A stretch of DNA of 48,294 nucleotides from Phycisphaerae bacterium (GTDB lineage Bacteria > Planctomycetota > Phycisphaerae > Phycisphaerales > SM1A02), in NCBI GenBank assembly GCA_002709295.1, contig PAQL01000027.1, positions 1 through 48,294 of the forward strand, read 5' to 3'. Every line of letters begins with the position of its first letter. The stretch's first letter is position 1. The translations under genes and the position numbers were made by a program. Positions 9,604-17,601 of the stretch are shown here, piece after piece. The notes beneath the pieces were generated by a model. That model saw only the letters and a list, made by a program, of their open reading frames with translations, was not told where the DNA came from and ran no database searches.

Positions 9604-10410
9604 TCAGTGAAGACCGATCATCCTGGTTCCTGCGAAGAGCAGAAGGAAGATGAAGGCGATCCGAATCGCCATCAGTGGCAGTCGATGAACCAGTTCCGCA
9701 CCAAGCCAGCTGCCTGCGATCGCCCCCGGAACCACGGCACATGCCATCACAAGGGCGTCATGGGACGATCGGCCGTCGAACTCGGGCAGGGTCGCGAGAG
9801 AGAGGTTCTTGTAGACCGCACCGATGATCGCCAGAGGGATGGTCACGGCGGCGACGTTCGCGATCGCGATCTTCAGGGGCAGGCGGGACGTGATTCTCAG
9901 GAGCGGGACGCCGATCGTTCCGCCGCCGATTCCCAGCAGGCCTCCCATGAAACCCATCACTCCGCCGGTGGTCGAGAGGAGGGCGGGCGATGCGGGATCT
10001 CGAATCTCCGGTTCCTCGGCCCCGGCAGCCGCTCGGCGACGCCGGCCGAGCACCCTCGTCTCGTTGACGGCGATGCCCAGAAGCAGCACGCCGAAGATCC
10101 TCATGAGCATCTCGCCGCGAAGGTGATTGCTGAGGGCGACTCCGATGATCACGAGCAGCGATGCCGCGATGCTCATGGGGATCACGATGTCCCTCCTCAC
10201 CAGTCCGTTTCGAGCGTGCTTGATCGTCGCGGTCACGGCCACGAACGCGTTGAGAATCATCGCGGCGGCCTGGTAGGACTGCTGGTCCTCTCCGTAGAGG
10301 AGGGTGGCGGCCGGGATGAAGATCGTCGAGCCGCCGATCCCCAGCAGTCCGCCCACACCGCCTGCGAAGACGCCGATCGCAGCGAACACGAGAAACTGGG
10401 CCGGATCCAT
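9604..10410 (-). CDS. TauE/SafE-family anion exporter
   Basis: A 268-residue, about eight-helix membrane protein with the duplicated TauE/SafE signature: GGVGGLLGIGGSTIFIPA near the N-terminus and GGLLGIGGGTIGVPLL in the second half. Family members export sulfite, sulfoacetate or related organosulfur anions; the substrate cannot be read here. I placed the start at 10410, just before the first membrane segment (MDPAQFLVF), giving the usual family length. That ATG has no Shine-Dalgarno sequence, but TACACT lies 7 nt upstream (10423-10418), which would fit a leaderless mRNA. It is transcribed away from the 3D-domain gene. Confidence 0.88.
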   Translation of the reverse strand: MDPAQFLVFAAIGVFAGGVGGLLGIGGSTIFIPAATLLYGEDQQSYQAAAMILNAFVAVTATIKHARNGLVRRDIVIPMSIAASLLVIIGVALSNHLRGEMLMRIFGVLLLGIAVNETRVLGRRRRAAAGAEEPEIRDPASPALLSTTGGVMGFMGGLLGIGGGTIGVPLLRITSRLPLKIAIANVAAVTIPLAIIGAVYKNLSLATLPEFDGRSSHDALVMACAVVPGAIAGSWLGAELVHRLPLMAIRIAFIFLLLFAGTRMIGLH

Positions 10411-10629
10411 GGGGGGGAGTGTACGTCCTCGATCGGGGAGGTCCGGAAACATGACCGCCAGTTGATCTGCACCGGTCCGAAAATCAGGAGGAGTGGTCGG
10501 TTCGGCCGGACGGGGTTGTCTGGCGGCTCGATTCGGTGCATGGTGGGCGTCGTCTCGTCCCCATCGGACGAGGGGTCTCCAGCCACGGGACGGGCATCGG
10601 GCCCGTTCCACCCAAGGGGTTTCGGCATC

Positions 10630-11211
10630 ATGCGAAGATCGGGGTTCCAGTCAGGTCGGGCGAGCTCGGTGATGGTCGGGATGATGATCCTGGCCGCCAT
10701 CGGCGTGATTGGCATGCCCGCCTCCGCCGGTTCCTCGCTGCGTGCAGTGGCCGCCTTCGGGGTGGCCTCCATGCTGGCCTCCAATCCGGAGCCGGTGAAT
10801 CGACCCGCATCGACCGTGGGCATGGTCAGTGTTCGTCACTTCAACGGTCGACCGATCACACCGGTCAGGACGCTTCGGATGCGGGTGACCGCCTACAGCC
10901 CCGACGAGCGATCCTGCGGACGTCATGCCGACGGGATCACGTCCAGTGGGTATTCGGTGGAGACCAACGGCGGCCAGATGGTCGCGGCCGATGCACGATG
11001 GTTCCGATTCGGCGCCCTGATCAGCATCCCCGGATACGCGGATGGCCAGGTGGTGCCGGTCCTGGATCGTGGCGGTGCCATCAAGGGCAACCGGCTCGAC
11101 GTCCTCTACCCGACCCACGAACGGGCGCGGCAGTGGGGCGTGCAGTACATCCACGTCACCGAATGGGCGTACGCCGACGGTCTTCCGGTCGGCTTCAAGC
11201 GGCCACGCTGA
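10630..11211 (+). CDS. Secreted 3D-domain protein
   Basis: A 193-residue protein with a signal-like hydrophobic segment at about 13-32. Residues 82-178 form a 3D domain (named for three aspartates, here about Asp121, Asp146 and Asp157): MRVTAYSPDERSCG, then VAADARWFRFGALISIPGY and VLDRGGAIKGNRLDVLYP. This double-psi beta-barrel fold is shared with MltA-type lytic transglycosylases and the stationary-phase Sps/Rpf proteins, so a role in peptidoglycan cleavage is likely. No separate wall-binding domain is present. Together with the SpoIID-domain gene at 15590 it suggests a conventional peptidoglycan wall. Confidence 0.82.
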   Translation: MRRSGFQSGRASSVMVGMMILAAIGVIGMPASAGSSLRAVAAFGVASMLASNPEPVNRPASTVGMVSVRHFNGRPITPVRTLRMRVTAYSPDERSCGRHADGITSSGYSVETNGGQMVAADARWFRFGALISIPGYADGQVVPVLDRGGAIKGNRLDVLYPTHERARQWGVQYIHVTEWAYADGLPVGFKRPR

Positions 11212-11273
11212 CTTCGGGGACGCCTTTCCGCACTCGACACCGAATGCATGAATCAGCCCGCTAGTCTCGCGGG

Positions 11274-12757
11274 GTGCTTCGCTCCACGACCAGTTTCGTG
11301 CTCGTCGGCGCCGCCGCCGAGCCCTGTCGCATCGAGGTCGACCTCTCGCCTCACGGCCTGCCCACGATGGGAATCGTCGGACTGCCCGACGCCGCGGTCC
11401 GGGAGTCGGCGGAGCGTGTTCGAACCGCGGTGCGAAACGCGGGCTACGAGTGGCCGCACAGTCGCCTCACCGTGAACCTCGCCCCCGCGGATCGACGCAA
11501 GGAGGGGCCCGTGTACGACCTGCCCATCGCGGTGGCGACCCTGGCGTGCTCCGGCGTGATCGGATCGCCGGCGACGGGTGGCCGACGCATCGAACGCTGG
11601 TTGATGGGTGGCGAGCTGGCACTGGATGGAACGGTTCGGCCGGTCCGGGGTGCGATCGCGATGACGGCCCTCGCCAGTCGTTTGTCACTGGACGGCGTGA
11701 TCCTCGCCCGGGAGAACGTCTCGGAGGCGTCACTCGTGCCCGCGGTTCCGATCTTCGGCGCCCGTCACCTGGTCGACGTCGTGAGGTTCCTCTCCGATCA
11801 CCGGCTGACGCCATCGCCCTCCGATCCGGAAGGCGGTGGCACGCCCTCGACGCTCGTCCGGGACGACGGTCTCGCCCGCGTGGTCGGCCAGTCCATCCCG
11901 ATCCGAGCCGTCGAGATCGCCGCGGCGGGCGGGCACAACCTTCTGCTGTGCGGACCGCCGGGGTGCGGGAAGACGATGCTGGCCAGGGGGCTGGCCGGAA
12001 TCCTTCCCCCTCTGGACGATGCCTCGGCGCTGGAAGTGGCGATGATTCGATCCGCCGCCGGGATTCCTCCGGAGGTCAGGGGTTTCCGGCATCCGCCCTT
12101 TCGATCCCCTCATCACACCAGCAGTGCGGTGGCGATGGTGGGGGGGGGACCGTTCCCCGTCCCGGCGAGGTCAGTCTCGCGCACCGCGGGGTTCTTCTGC
12201 TCGACGAGTTTCCGGAGTTCGCCCGAACGGCGATCGATGCGCTGCGGGAGCCCCTCGAAGAGGGGGTCGTCACCATCGCACGAGCGGCGGGCACGGTCAG
12301 GATGCCGGCGGAGGCGCTGGTGGTGGCCACGATGAATCCCGATCGGGGAAGGCACGGAGCGGGGCGGCAGGGTCGGAACGGCCTTGATCGCATCGGAGGG
12401 CCCGTGCTGGACCGTTTCGATCTCCAGGTCGAGGTGAAGCCACCGTCCTTCGATTGGTTTCTCGAGGATGCACGTCGAGTTCGGGACCTCGAGCCGGTCC
12501 GTCGCCGGGTGGCGAGGGCGGGGGCTCTCGCCCTCGCTCGCGCTACGAATCAAGACATCCCGCGGCTGTCCCCCTCGGATCTTCGCCATCTGGTTCGATC
12601 CATCGAGCAGCTGGGACTCAGTGTCAGAGCGCTCGATCGAGTCAGACGCATCGCGCGCACCATCGCGGACCTCGATGCCGAGCCCGAGGTCCTGCGCAGT
12701 CATCTGGACGAAGCGCTCTCCTTCCGAATCCTCGATCGCGAACTCGGGACGGTCTGA
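11274..12757 (+). CDS. comM: ComM/YifB-family AAA+ ATPase, interrupted by a -1 frameshift at a G9 run
   Basis: Two overlapping frames together encode one ComM/YifB (Mg-chelatase-like) protein of about 494 residues, close to the 500 typical of the family. Frame one gives the N-terminal lonC-like domain (SPHGLPTMGIVGLPDAAVRES) and Walker A GPPGCGKT (227-234) up to PHHTSSAVAMVGGG. It then runs out of homology at the G run 12140-12148. The second frame supplies PRPGEVSLAHRGVLLLDEF (Walker B) and the rest to 12757. One extra G would restore the gene. Family members are helicases aiding branch migration in transformation. The usual CPCG cysteines after ATMNP are absent. GTG start; TAGTCT ends 6 nt before it and no Shine-Dalgarno is visible. 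Could be a sequencing error, a pseudogene or frameshifted translation. Confidence 0.85.
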
Positions 12758-12818
12758 TCCGTCATTCGATCGCTTCCGATCGACCCGGCGGCATCCATTG
12801 GTCCTATGCTCGGCGTTC

Positions 12819-14426
12819 ATGAGTGAAGCGGATCCACCCATAACCGACCGGGACTCCGTCCCCACCTTCGAGGAGGGGCGTTGGAGCGTGGGGTTCGGCG
12901 AGGTCTGGAGACAGGCCTGGCCGACGGTCGTCTCCATGACGAGCTACACGGTCATGGGTTTCATCGATGCGCTGATGGTCGCGAGGCTCGGACCGACCGA
13001 GTTCGCCGCCCAGGGCAACGGGGGCCTCTGGTCCTTCCTGCCGATCTCGCTGATCTTCGGCGTCCTGACCGTGGTCAACACCTTCGTCTCCCAGAACGTG
13101 GGGGCGGGAAGAGGGGTGCAGACCGCCCGTTATGGGTGGGCCGGGCTCTGGCTGGGGGTCTTCGCGTGGCTGTTCCTGCTTCTGCCCTGGGCGGTCCTGC
13201 TGCCGACGCTGTTTCGTCTGGCCGGCCATGAACCGGCCCTGATCGACATGGAGGTCGAGTACGCCTGGATCCTCCTCGCAGGCGGCGTGGTGCTGCTCGG
13301 CGGCAAGGGGATGAGCCACTGGTTCTTCGGATACCAGCGTCCCAGGGTGATCACAGTGGCGGCCCTGACCGCCAACGTGGTCAACATCGTCGCGAACTAC
13401 ATCTTCATCTTCGGGGAGGAGGGACTGCCCGCATGGGGCCTCCCCGGGGTTCCCGGCGTGCCCGCCATGGGACTGCCCGGCGCGGCGATCGGCACCGTGA
13501 TCGGGACCACCGTGGAGCTTCTGATCCCACTCGCGGTGTTCCTCGGACCCCGGCTGGCCGCGGAGACCGGAAGTCGTCGTGCCTGGAAGCCCGACCTGGA
13601 TGCGATTCGCGACCTGCTCCGCATCGGCTGGCCGGCCGCCGTCCAGTTCGGCAACGAGATGGCCTGCTGGACGATCTTCACCACGGTGCTGATCGGCAGC
13701 TTCGGAACGGATCACATGTCGGCGGGCTGGGCGGTCGTGCGATACATGCATCTCAGCTTCATGCCTGCGGTCGGATTCTCGGTGGCCACCACATCCCTGG
13801 TGGGCAAGTGGATCGGCGCCGGACGCCCCGACATCGCGGTCTCAAGGGTTCGCATCGCACTCACGCTGGCGGTGGGGTACATGACGGTGTGTGCGATCGT
13901 GTTCCTGTCGGCCCGTTCGTCGCTGGTGTCGGTGTTCATCGACGACACCGTCGATCCCCGGACCGCTGCGAACATCATCGCCATCGGCAGTGGGATGCTG
14001 GTCTGGGCGGCCCTGTTCCAGACGATGGACGCCGTGGGCATCGTCTACACCGGAGCCCTTCGGGGGGCCGGGGACACGGTCTGGCCCGGAATCACCACCG
14101 CGGTCCTCAGCTGGACGCTTCTGGTCGGACTCGGCTGGTTCCTGGTCGTCCGATTCCCTGGCCTGTCCTCCGAGGGGCCCTGGATCGCGGCCACGGCCTA
14201 CATCGTGCTTTTCGGAGTGGTGATGGCGGTTCGGTTCGAACGCGGTGGTTGGCGAAAGATCGATCTGCTGGGGGACATCCAGCACGAGGCGGCCAGGCAT
14301 GCCCCCCTCGGGCCGGCCCCCCCGGCTCCAGATGGTTCCGCCGTGGTCCGGGACATGGTGGAGGACCAGATCCAGGGGCCTGTGGGCCCCGGCGGACCCG
14401 ATTCCGGGGGATCCTCGACGGCTTGA
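12819..14426 (+). CDS. MATE-family multidrug/toxin exporter
   Basis: A 535-residue membrane transporter with about twelve hydrophobic segments and MATE features: an early QAWPTVVSMTSYTVMGFIDA helix, the paired ...VNTFVSQNVGAG motif, and the two-fold repeat. These proteins exchange Na+ or H+ for cationic drugs or metabolites. The body is of normal length, with an extra polar, Pro/Gly-rich cytoplasmic tail of about 60 residues. The ATG at 12819 is chosen because the 117 codons upstream overlap comM and are Arg-rich. TATGCT ends 8 nt before the ATG and no ribosome-binding sequence is seen. Substrate unknown. Confidence 0.88.
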   Translation: MSEADPPITDRDSVPTFEEGRWSVGFGEVWRQAWPTVVSMTSYTVMGFIDALMVARLGPTEFAAQGNGGLWSFLPISLIFGVLTVVNTFVSQNVGAGRGVQTARYGWAGLWLGVFAWLFLLLPWAVLLPTLFRLAGHEPALIDMEVEYAWILLAGGVVLLGGKGMSHWFFGYQRPRVITVAALTANVVNIVANYIFIFGEEGLPAWGLPGVPGVPAMGLPGAAIGTVIGTTVELLIPLAVFLGPRLAAETGSRRAWKPDLDAIRDLLRIGWPAAVQFGNEMACWTIFTTVLIGSFGTDHMSAGWAVVRYMHLSFMPAVGFSVATTSLVGKWIGAGRPDIAVSRVRIALTLAVGYMTVCAIVFLSARSSLVSVFIDDTVDPRTAANIIAIGSGMLVWAALFQTMDAVGIVYTGALRGAGDTVWPGITTAVLSWTLLVGLGWFLVVRFPGLSSEGPWIAATAYIVLFGVVMAVRFERGGWRKIDLLGDIQHEAARHAPLGPAPPAPDGSAVVRDMVEDQIQGPVGPGGPDSGGSSTA

Positions 14427-14451
14427 GCCCGGCGGCGGGTCGGACTACCAT
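14423..14451 (+). promoter_or_regulatory. Predicted promoter of the TPR/alpha-CTD gene
   Basis: TTGAGC (14423-14428) and TACCAT (14446-14451) are separated by 17 nt, a housekeeping-sigma arrangement. It would give an untranslated leader of about 85 nt before the ATG at 14542. It overlaps the end of the MATE gene. Prediction by eye only. Confidence 0.4.
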
Positions 14452-14541
14452 GAGCGATTCCCCCGCCGCCATCCGGTCGGGGACGATTCATCACCGAGCC
14501 ACGTCCGGCGGCCGGCCGACGTACACCAGGAGCGTCATCGA

Positions 14542-15462
14542 ATGACCGAAGGACTCGACACCGTCATCGGCGGCAGCGTCATCGACGAAGGAAAGGCCGA
14601 CGCCTGCTTCAAGCAGGGGTGCGAGCAGGAGGCCGCGGGAGACCGAATGGGTGCTCTCGCCTCGTTCCGCGAGGCGGTCGAACTCGGTGGCAACCCCGAG
14701 CATCTTCATCGACTTGCCTACCTTCTCGACCTTCTCGGGGAGGAGGATGAGGCGATGGACGTCTACGACCAGGCGGTTCGCACCGGGACCCCCCGCATCA
14801 ACACGCTGGTCAACCTCGGCGTGCTCTACGAGGACCGGGGCGACTACGCCAAGGCGGAGTACGTTCTGAAGCAGGTCATCGACAGCGATCCGAATCATGA
14901 CCGTGCGAATCTCTTCCTCAAGGACGTGACGGCATCCACCGGGATGTTCATCGAGGACGAGATCGAAGCCGCGGCGACCGGTCACGATGCGATTCTCGAC
15001 ATTCCGGTGACCGACTTCGAACTGTCCGTGCGGGCGAGAAACTGCCTCAAGAAGATGCAGATCCGCACCCTTCGAGATCTCGTGAGAGTGACCGAGGCCG
15101 AGCTGAACAGCTACAAGAACGTCGGTGACACCACCGTCACCGAGATCAAGCAGATGCTCTCCAGCAAGGGACTTCGTCTCGGACAGGACATGTCCGGTGG
15201 TCCCCGCCTCCGCCCCGAGGACATCGAGGAGTTCGTCGCTCGCGGCATCTCCGAGCAGACGCTCGGCATGCCCATCGCGGTTCTGAACCTCTCCGTCCGG
15301 TCGCGAAAGGCGCTGCAGATGCTCGGCATCCACAGCCTCGGAGAGCTGGCGGCCAGAACCGAGGCCGAACTCCTCGGGGTCAAGAACTTCGGTCAGACCA
15401 GCCTTGACGAGATCAAGGAGAAGCTGGCGGAACACAGCCTGGGACTTCGCACCATCGATTGA
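14542..15462 (+). CDS. TPR protein with two RNA polymerase alpha C-terminal domains
   Basis: A 306-residue protein. Residues about 15-130 hold TPR-type helical repeats (for example TLVNLGVLYEDRGDYAKAE). Two alpha-CTD-like domains follow: 152-215 (ELSVRARNCLKKMQIRTLRDL ... VGDTTVTEIKQML) and 242-306 (NLSVRSRKALQMLGIHSLGEL ... GQTSLDEIKEKL). Both match the helix-hairpin-helix core of RpoA-CTD, which contacts UP-element DNA and activators. The RpoA N-terminal assembly domain is absent, so this is not the polymerase subunit. A TPR adaptor acting at promoters or on polymerase is my inference. SD-like AGGAG at 14528-14532. A strong terminator follows, so it is probably monocistronic. Confidence 0.85.
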   Translation: MTEGLDTVIGGSVIDEGKADACFKQGCEQEAAGDRMGALASFREAVELGGNPEHLHRLAYLLDLLGEEDEAMDVYDQAVRTGTPRINTLVNLGVLYEDRGDYAKAEYVLKQVIDSDPNHDRANLFLKDVTASTGMFIEDEIEAAATGHDAILDIPVTDFELSVRARNCLKKMQIRTLRDLVRVTEAELNSYKNVGDTTVTEIKQMLSSKGLRLGQDMSGGPRLRPEDIEEFVARGISEQTLGMPIAVLNLSVRSRKALQMLGIHSLGELAARTEAELLGVKNFGQTSLDEIKEKLAEHSLGLRTID

Positions 15463-15494
15463 CCCGGCACTTCCGGACCGCCCATGGAACATCG

Positions 15495-15535
15495 ACGACG
15501 GCACCCGATCGAATCGGGTGCCGTCGTTTCCTGTT
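15495..15535 (+). terminator. Intrinsic terminator after the TPR/alpha-CTD gene
   Basis: 15495-15509 and 15513-15527 are perfect inverted repeats: a 15-bp stem with a 3-nt loop, followed by TTTCCTGTTC. It sits 32 nt after the stop codon and separates this gene from the SpoIID-domain gene. Confidence 0.85.
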
Positions 15536-15589
15536 CGGTCGTAGACTGTCTCGTGGCAGGTCGTCCCGTTTCCGGATTCGGAGCTTCAC

Positions 15590-16954
15590 ATGTCCCGGTT
15601 TCCCTCGGATGACGTCGATCGACTTCGGCGAAGGCTGATCAAGGGCGTTCCGGTGCTCGGGCTGGGATTCATGAGTTGTCGGGGCAAGGAGGGCATTCCG
15701 GAGGCCCCGCCCCAGTCCTCGGTGAAGCCGGTGGTCGCCGATCCGATCGTGCTTAATGGTGATCGAGGTCGTCCCCTCCCGCCCTCCAGCGAACCCGGGA
15801 TCAGGGTGCGAGCAGCCCGTGTCGATGGTGACCTTGTGGAGTTCGGACCGGTCGGAGCCCGTTTCTGGGTGACTGCTCCCGGACGCGATCATCGCGCCAT
15901 GCATGTCGGGCCGGTCCGTTTCCAGCGTCTGGCGGCGGGATGGCGGGTGACCTGGAGCGTCTCCGGGCGAACGAGTACCCGGGTCATCGAGGGTGCTGAG
16001 CCGCTCACGCTGACCATGGCGGATCGGGAGGAGGTCGGCCCGGAATTCAGGGGGCGGATGCTCTCCGGCACCGTGAATCTGGTCGGAGGAGGGGATTCGA
16101 GACGGAGACACATCGACGTGGTGTGTCATCTCTCGATGGAGACGTATCTTCCCGGGGTCCTTGCCGGCGAACTCTTCGACAGCTGGCGTCCCGCGACCCA
16201 TGAGGCGCTGGCGATCGCAGCCCGCTCCTTCGCCTTGTGCGAGCGTTTTCACTGGTTGTCGCGGCGGTCCCACGACGTGGTGGCCGACGAACGCAGCCAG
16301 GTGTGGAACGGCGGGCTGGCGCCTCGTCGCTCCTCCGAGGCGGTCCTTCGGACCCGGGGCGAGGTTCTTCTCCATCGAGGCAGGGTGGTGCCCGGCTACT
16401 ACAGCGCCTCCTGTGGAGGTCGACCTGCAGCCGCGATCGATGCGATCTCCTCGAATCCGGTGAACGGAATCGCTCCGCTGTCGGTCCCCGATTCCGATCG
16501 CCGTGGAGTCTGCCCCTGTCGTTCCTTCGGGCCGCACGGCTCATGGCGGGCATCCTTCGACATCCGTGCGTTCAATGAAGCCCTTGCATCTCGAGTCGAC
16601 ACCGGTTCGGAGGTCCCTCGCTGGCCCATTGATGTCGAATTGATCGAGGCCTTCGAATCCGGACGACCCCGATCATTCCGCATCTCCTCGGCGAGGCGTG
16701 GATCGAAGCCGCTCGAGCTGCGGGCGGTGGATCTCCAGCGGGGCCTCAACAGCACGGCGACGGGGCGACCCGTGCGCAGTGCCGACTTCGAGGTCTCGGT
16801 CCGCCCCGACGGCATCCGGGTCGATGGTGCGGGCTTCGGACATGGTGTGGGACTCTGTCAGTACGGAACGGAAGCTCTCGCGAGGTTGAACACCCCGGCC
16901 CGTGAGATCCTTGCTCGCTACTATCCCGGCGCCGAGATCCGCAGGGTCTGGTAG
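15590..16954 (+). CDS. SpoIID/LytB-domain protein (peptidoglycan processing)
   Basis: A 454-residue protein with an N-terminal export signal containing RRRLIKG followed by a hydrophobic stretch ending FMSC (Cys30); it looks like a Tat or lipoprotein signal, not decisively either. The SpoIID domain spans about 160-450: METYLPGVLAGELFDSW, ALAIAARSFALCE, VPGYYSASCGG and the C-terminal GFGHGVGLCQYGTEALA. SpoIID is a lytic transglycosylase acting on stripped glycan strands, and related SpoIID/LytB proteins occur in many non-sporulating phyla. A TAGACT hexamer lies at 15542-15547. The gene is followed by the bidirectional terminator at 16999-17034. Confidence 0.87.
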   Translation: MSRFPSDDVDRLRRRLIKGVPVLGLGFMSCRGKEGIPEAPPQSSVKPVVADPIVLNGDRGRPLPPSSEPGIRVRAARVDGDLVEFGPVGARFWVTAPGRDHRAMHVGPVRFQRLAAGWRVTWSVSGRTSTRVIEGAEPLTLTMADREEVGPEFRGRMLSGTVNLVGGGDSRRRHIDVVCHLSMETYLPGVLAGELFDSWRPATHEALAIAARSFALCERFHWLSRRSHDVVADERSQVWNGGLAPRRSSEAVLRTRGEVLLHRGRVVPGYYSASCGGRPAAAIDAISSNPVNGIAPLSVPDSDRRGVCPCRSFGPHGSWRASFDIRAFNEALASRVDTGSEVPRWPIDVELIEAFESGRPRSFRISSARRGSKPLELRAVDLQRGLNSTATGRPVRSADFEVSVRPDGIRVDGAGFGHGVGLCQYGTEALARLNTPAREILARYYPGAEIRRVW

Positions 16955-16991
16955 CCGGGGCGTCAGACGGCTTTCGCGATACGAATGAGAC

Positions 16992-17040
16992 AAAAAAGAG
17001 GTCGGCCGCGCCCTTTTCAGTTCGCGGCCGACCTTCTTTT
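16992..17040. terminator. Bidirectional intrinsic terminator
   Basis: 16999-17010 (aggtcggccgcg) and 17023-17034 (cgcggccgacct) form a perfect 12-bp stem with a 12-nt loop. An A run at 16992-16997 precedes it and TTCTTTT follows, so it can end transcripts in both directions: the SpoIID-domain gene on plus, and on minus (with a T6 tract) the structured RNA described next. Confidence 0.9.
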
Positions 17041-17110
17041 CCCTCAGCCTCCAGGTCCGGACTGGGAGGTGAGTCGCATTGCGCTCCTCTGCCCCTCAGG
17101 CTTGCGGCGA

Positions 17111-17334
17111 TCAGGCGTTCCCAGTCCTGAAAGCACTTTCTCGCCACGCACAGTGTGCCCTTTTCCCTATGCGGCGAGACCTGAGTCCTAGTCCGGCGCC
17201 TGTCCGGTGTTCCCACACCAGAGAGGCCGATGTCGTCTCGACGGTGTTCCCGCACCATCGAAACAGGTGTGTCCCAGTGGCGTTCCCGCACCACCAAGAC
17301 GGTTGCTCGAGCGGCGTTCCCGCACCGCTCGAAC
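17111..17334 (-). repeat. Four tandem 30-nt hairpin units plus one degenerate unit
   Basis: Units lie at 17305-17334, 17271-17300, 17235-17264 and 17198-17227, with linkers of 4, 6 and 7 nt. On the minus strand each has the form N8-GGTG-YGGGAA-CRCC-N8. The 5' arms are GTTCGAGCGGTG, GTCTTGGTGGTG, GTTTCGATGGTG and GCCTCTCTGGTG; the 3' arms are CGCCGCTCGAGC, CGCCACTGGGAC, CACCGTCGAGAC and CACCGGACAGGC. All twelve positions pair (Watson-Crick or G-U) in three units and eleven of twelve in the last. A fifth, weaker unit at 17111-17130 keeps TGGGAA inside a TCAGG/CCTGA stem. Confidence 0.85.
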
Positions 17335-17601
17335 TGTGGAGAGGGCCTCTTGGAGGAAGCTCTCTCCAGCTCCCTGTCCAGTGCGAAGGAGAAACGCTAC
17401 TGGACACTCAGAACATGTCACCGAATCGGCCCTTGTCTCGCCGGATCGATCTTTTTTGGCGGTTTTCTCGGGCCACTCGCCGAAACCGGCGAGATCGGGA
17501 ATGCCCTTCGGATCTCATAAGCAACTCTGAATCAAGGCTTTAAAGAGACTGATCCGGGGGGCTGTCTGGAACCACATCACGCCCCGAAGGGTGCCTTTTG
17601 C

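Larger units (their letters stand above)
16992..17410 (-). ncRNA. Candidate structured RNA with tandem GGGAA-loop hairpins
   Basis: The 712 nt between the SpoIID-domain gene and the coiled-coil gene hold no credible gene but are packed with hairpins. Reading the minus strand 5' to 3': GTCCAGT/ACTGGAC with GCG/CGC and a pyrimidine loop (17405-17376), TGGAGAG/CTCTCCA with CCTC/GAGG (about 17368-17337), four 30-nt hairpins (17334-17198), TCTCGCC/GGCGAGA enclosing a GGGAAAAGGG loop (17180-17138), a degenerate fifth array member (17130-17111), then the terminator. The 5' end is unknown; another hairpin (CTCGCCG/CGGCGAG, 17493-17476) could belong to it, and transcription could begin anywhere after the terminator at 17602. 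Resemblance to CsrA-sequestering RNAs is inferred. 17495-17601 shows no further clear element. Confidence 0.6.

Noticed and set aside
17198-17334. CRISPR-like array: a 14-nt element repeated four times with a period of about 35 nt
   Set aside because: The bases between repeats are not independent spacers; they pair with each other as stem arms. Repeats are too short, the period varies (34-37), and no cas gene is present.
17079-17543. Open frames on both strands across the hairpin array, with repeated FPHH- or GAGTP-like peptides
   Set aside because: The peptide repeats are a by-product of the repeated RNA hairpin; several frames are open at once and no ribosome-binding site or family match is seen.
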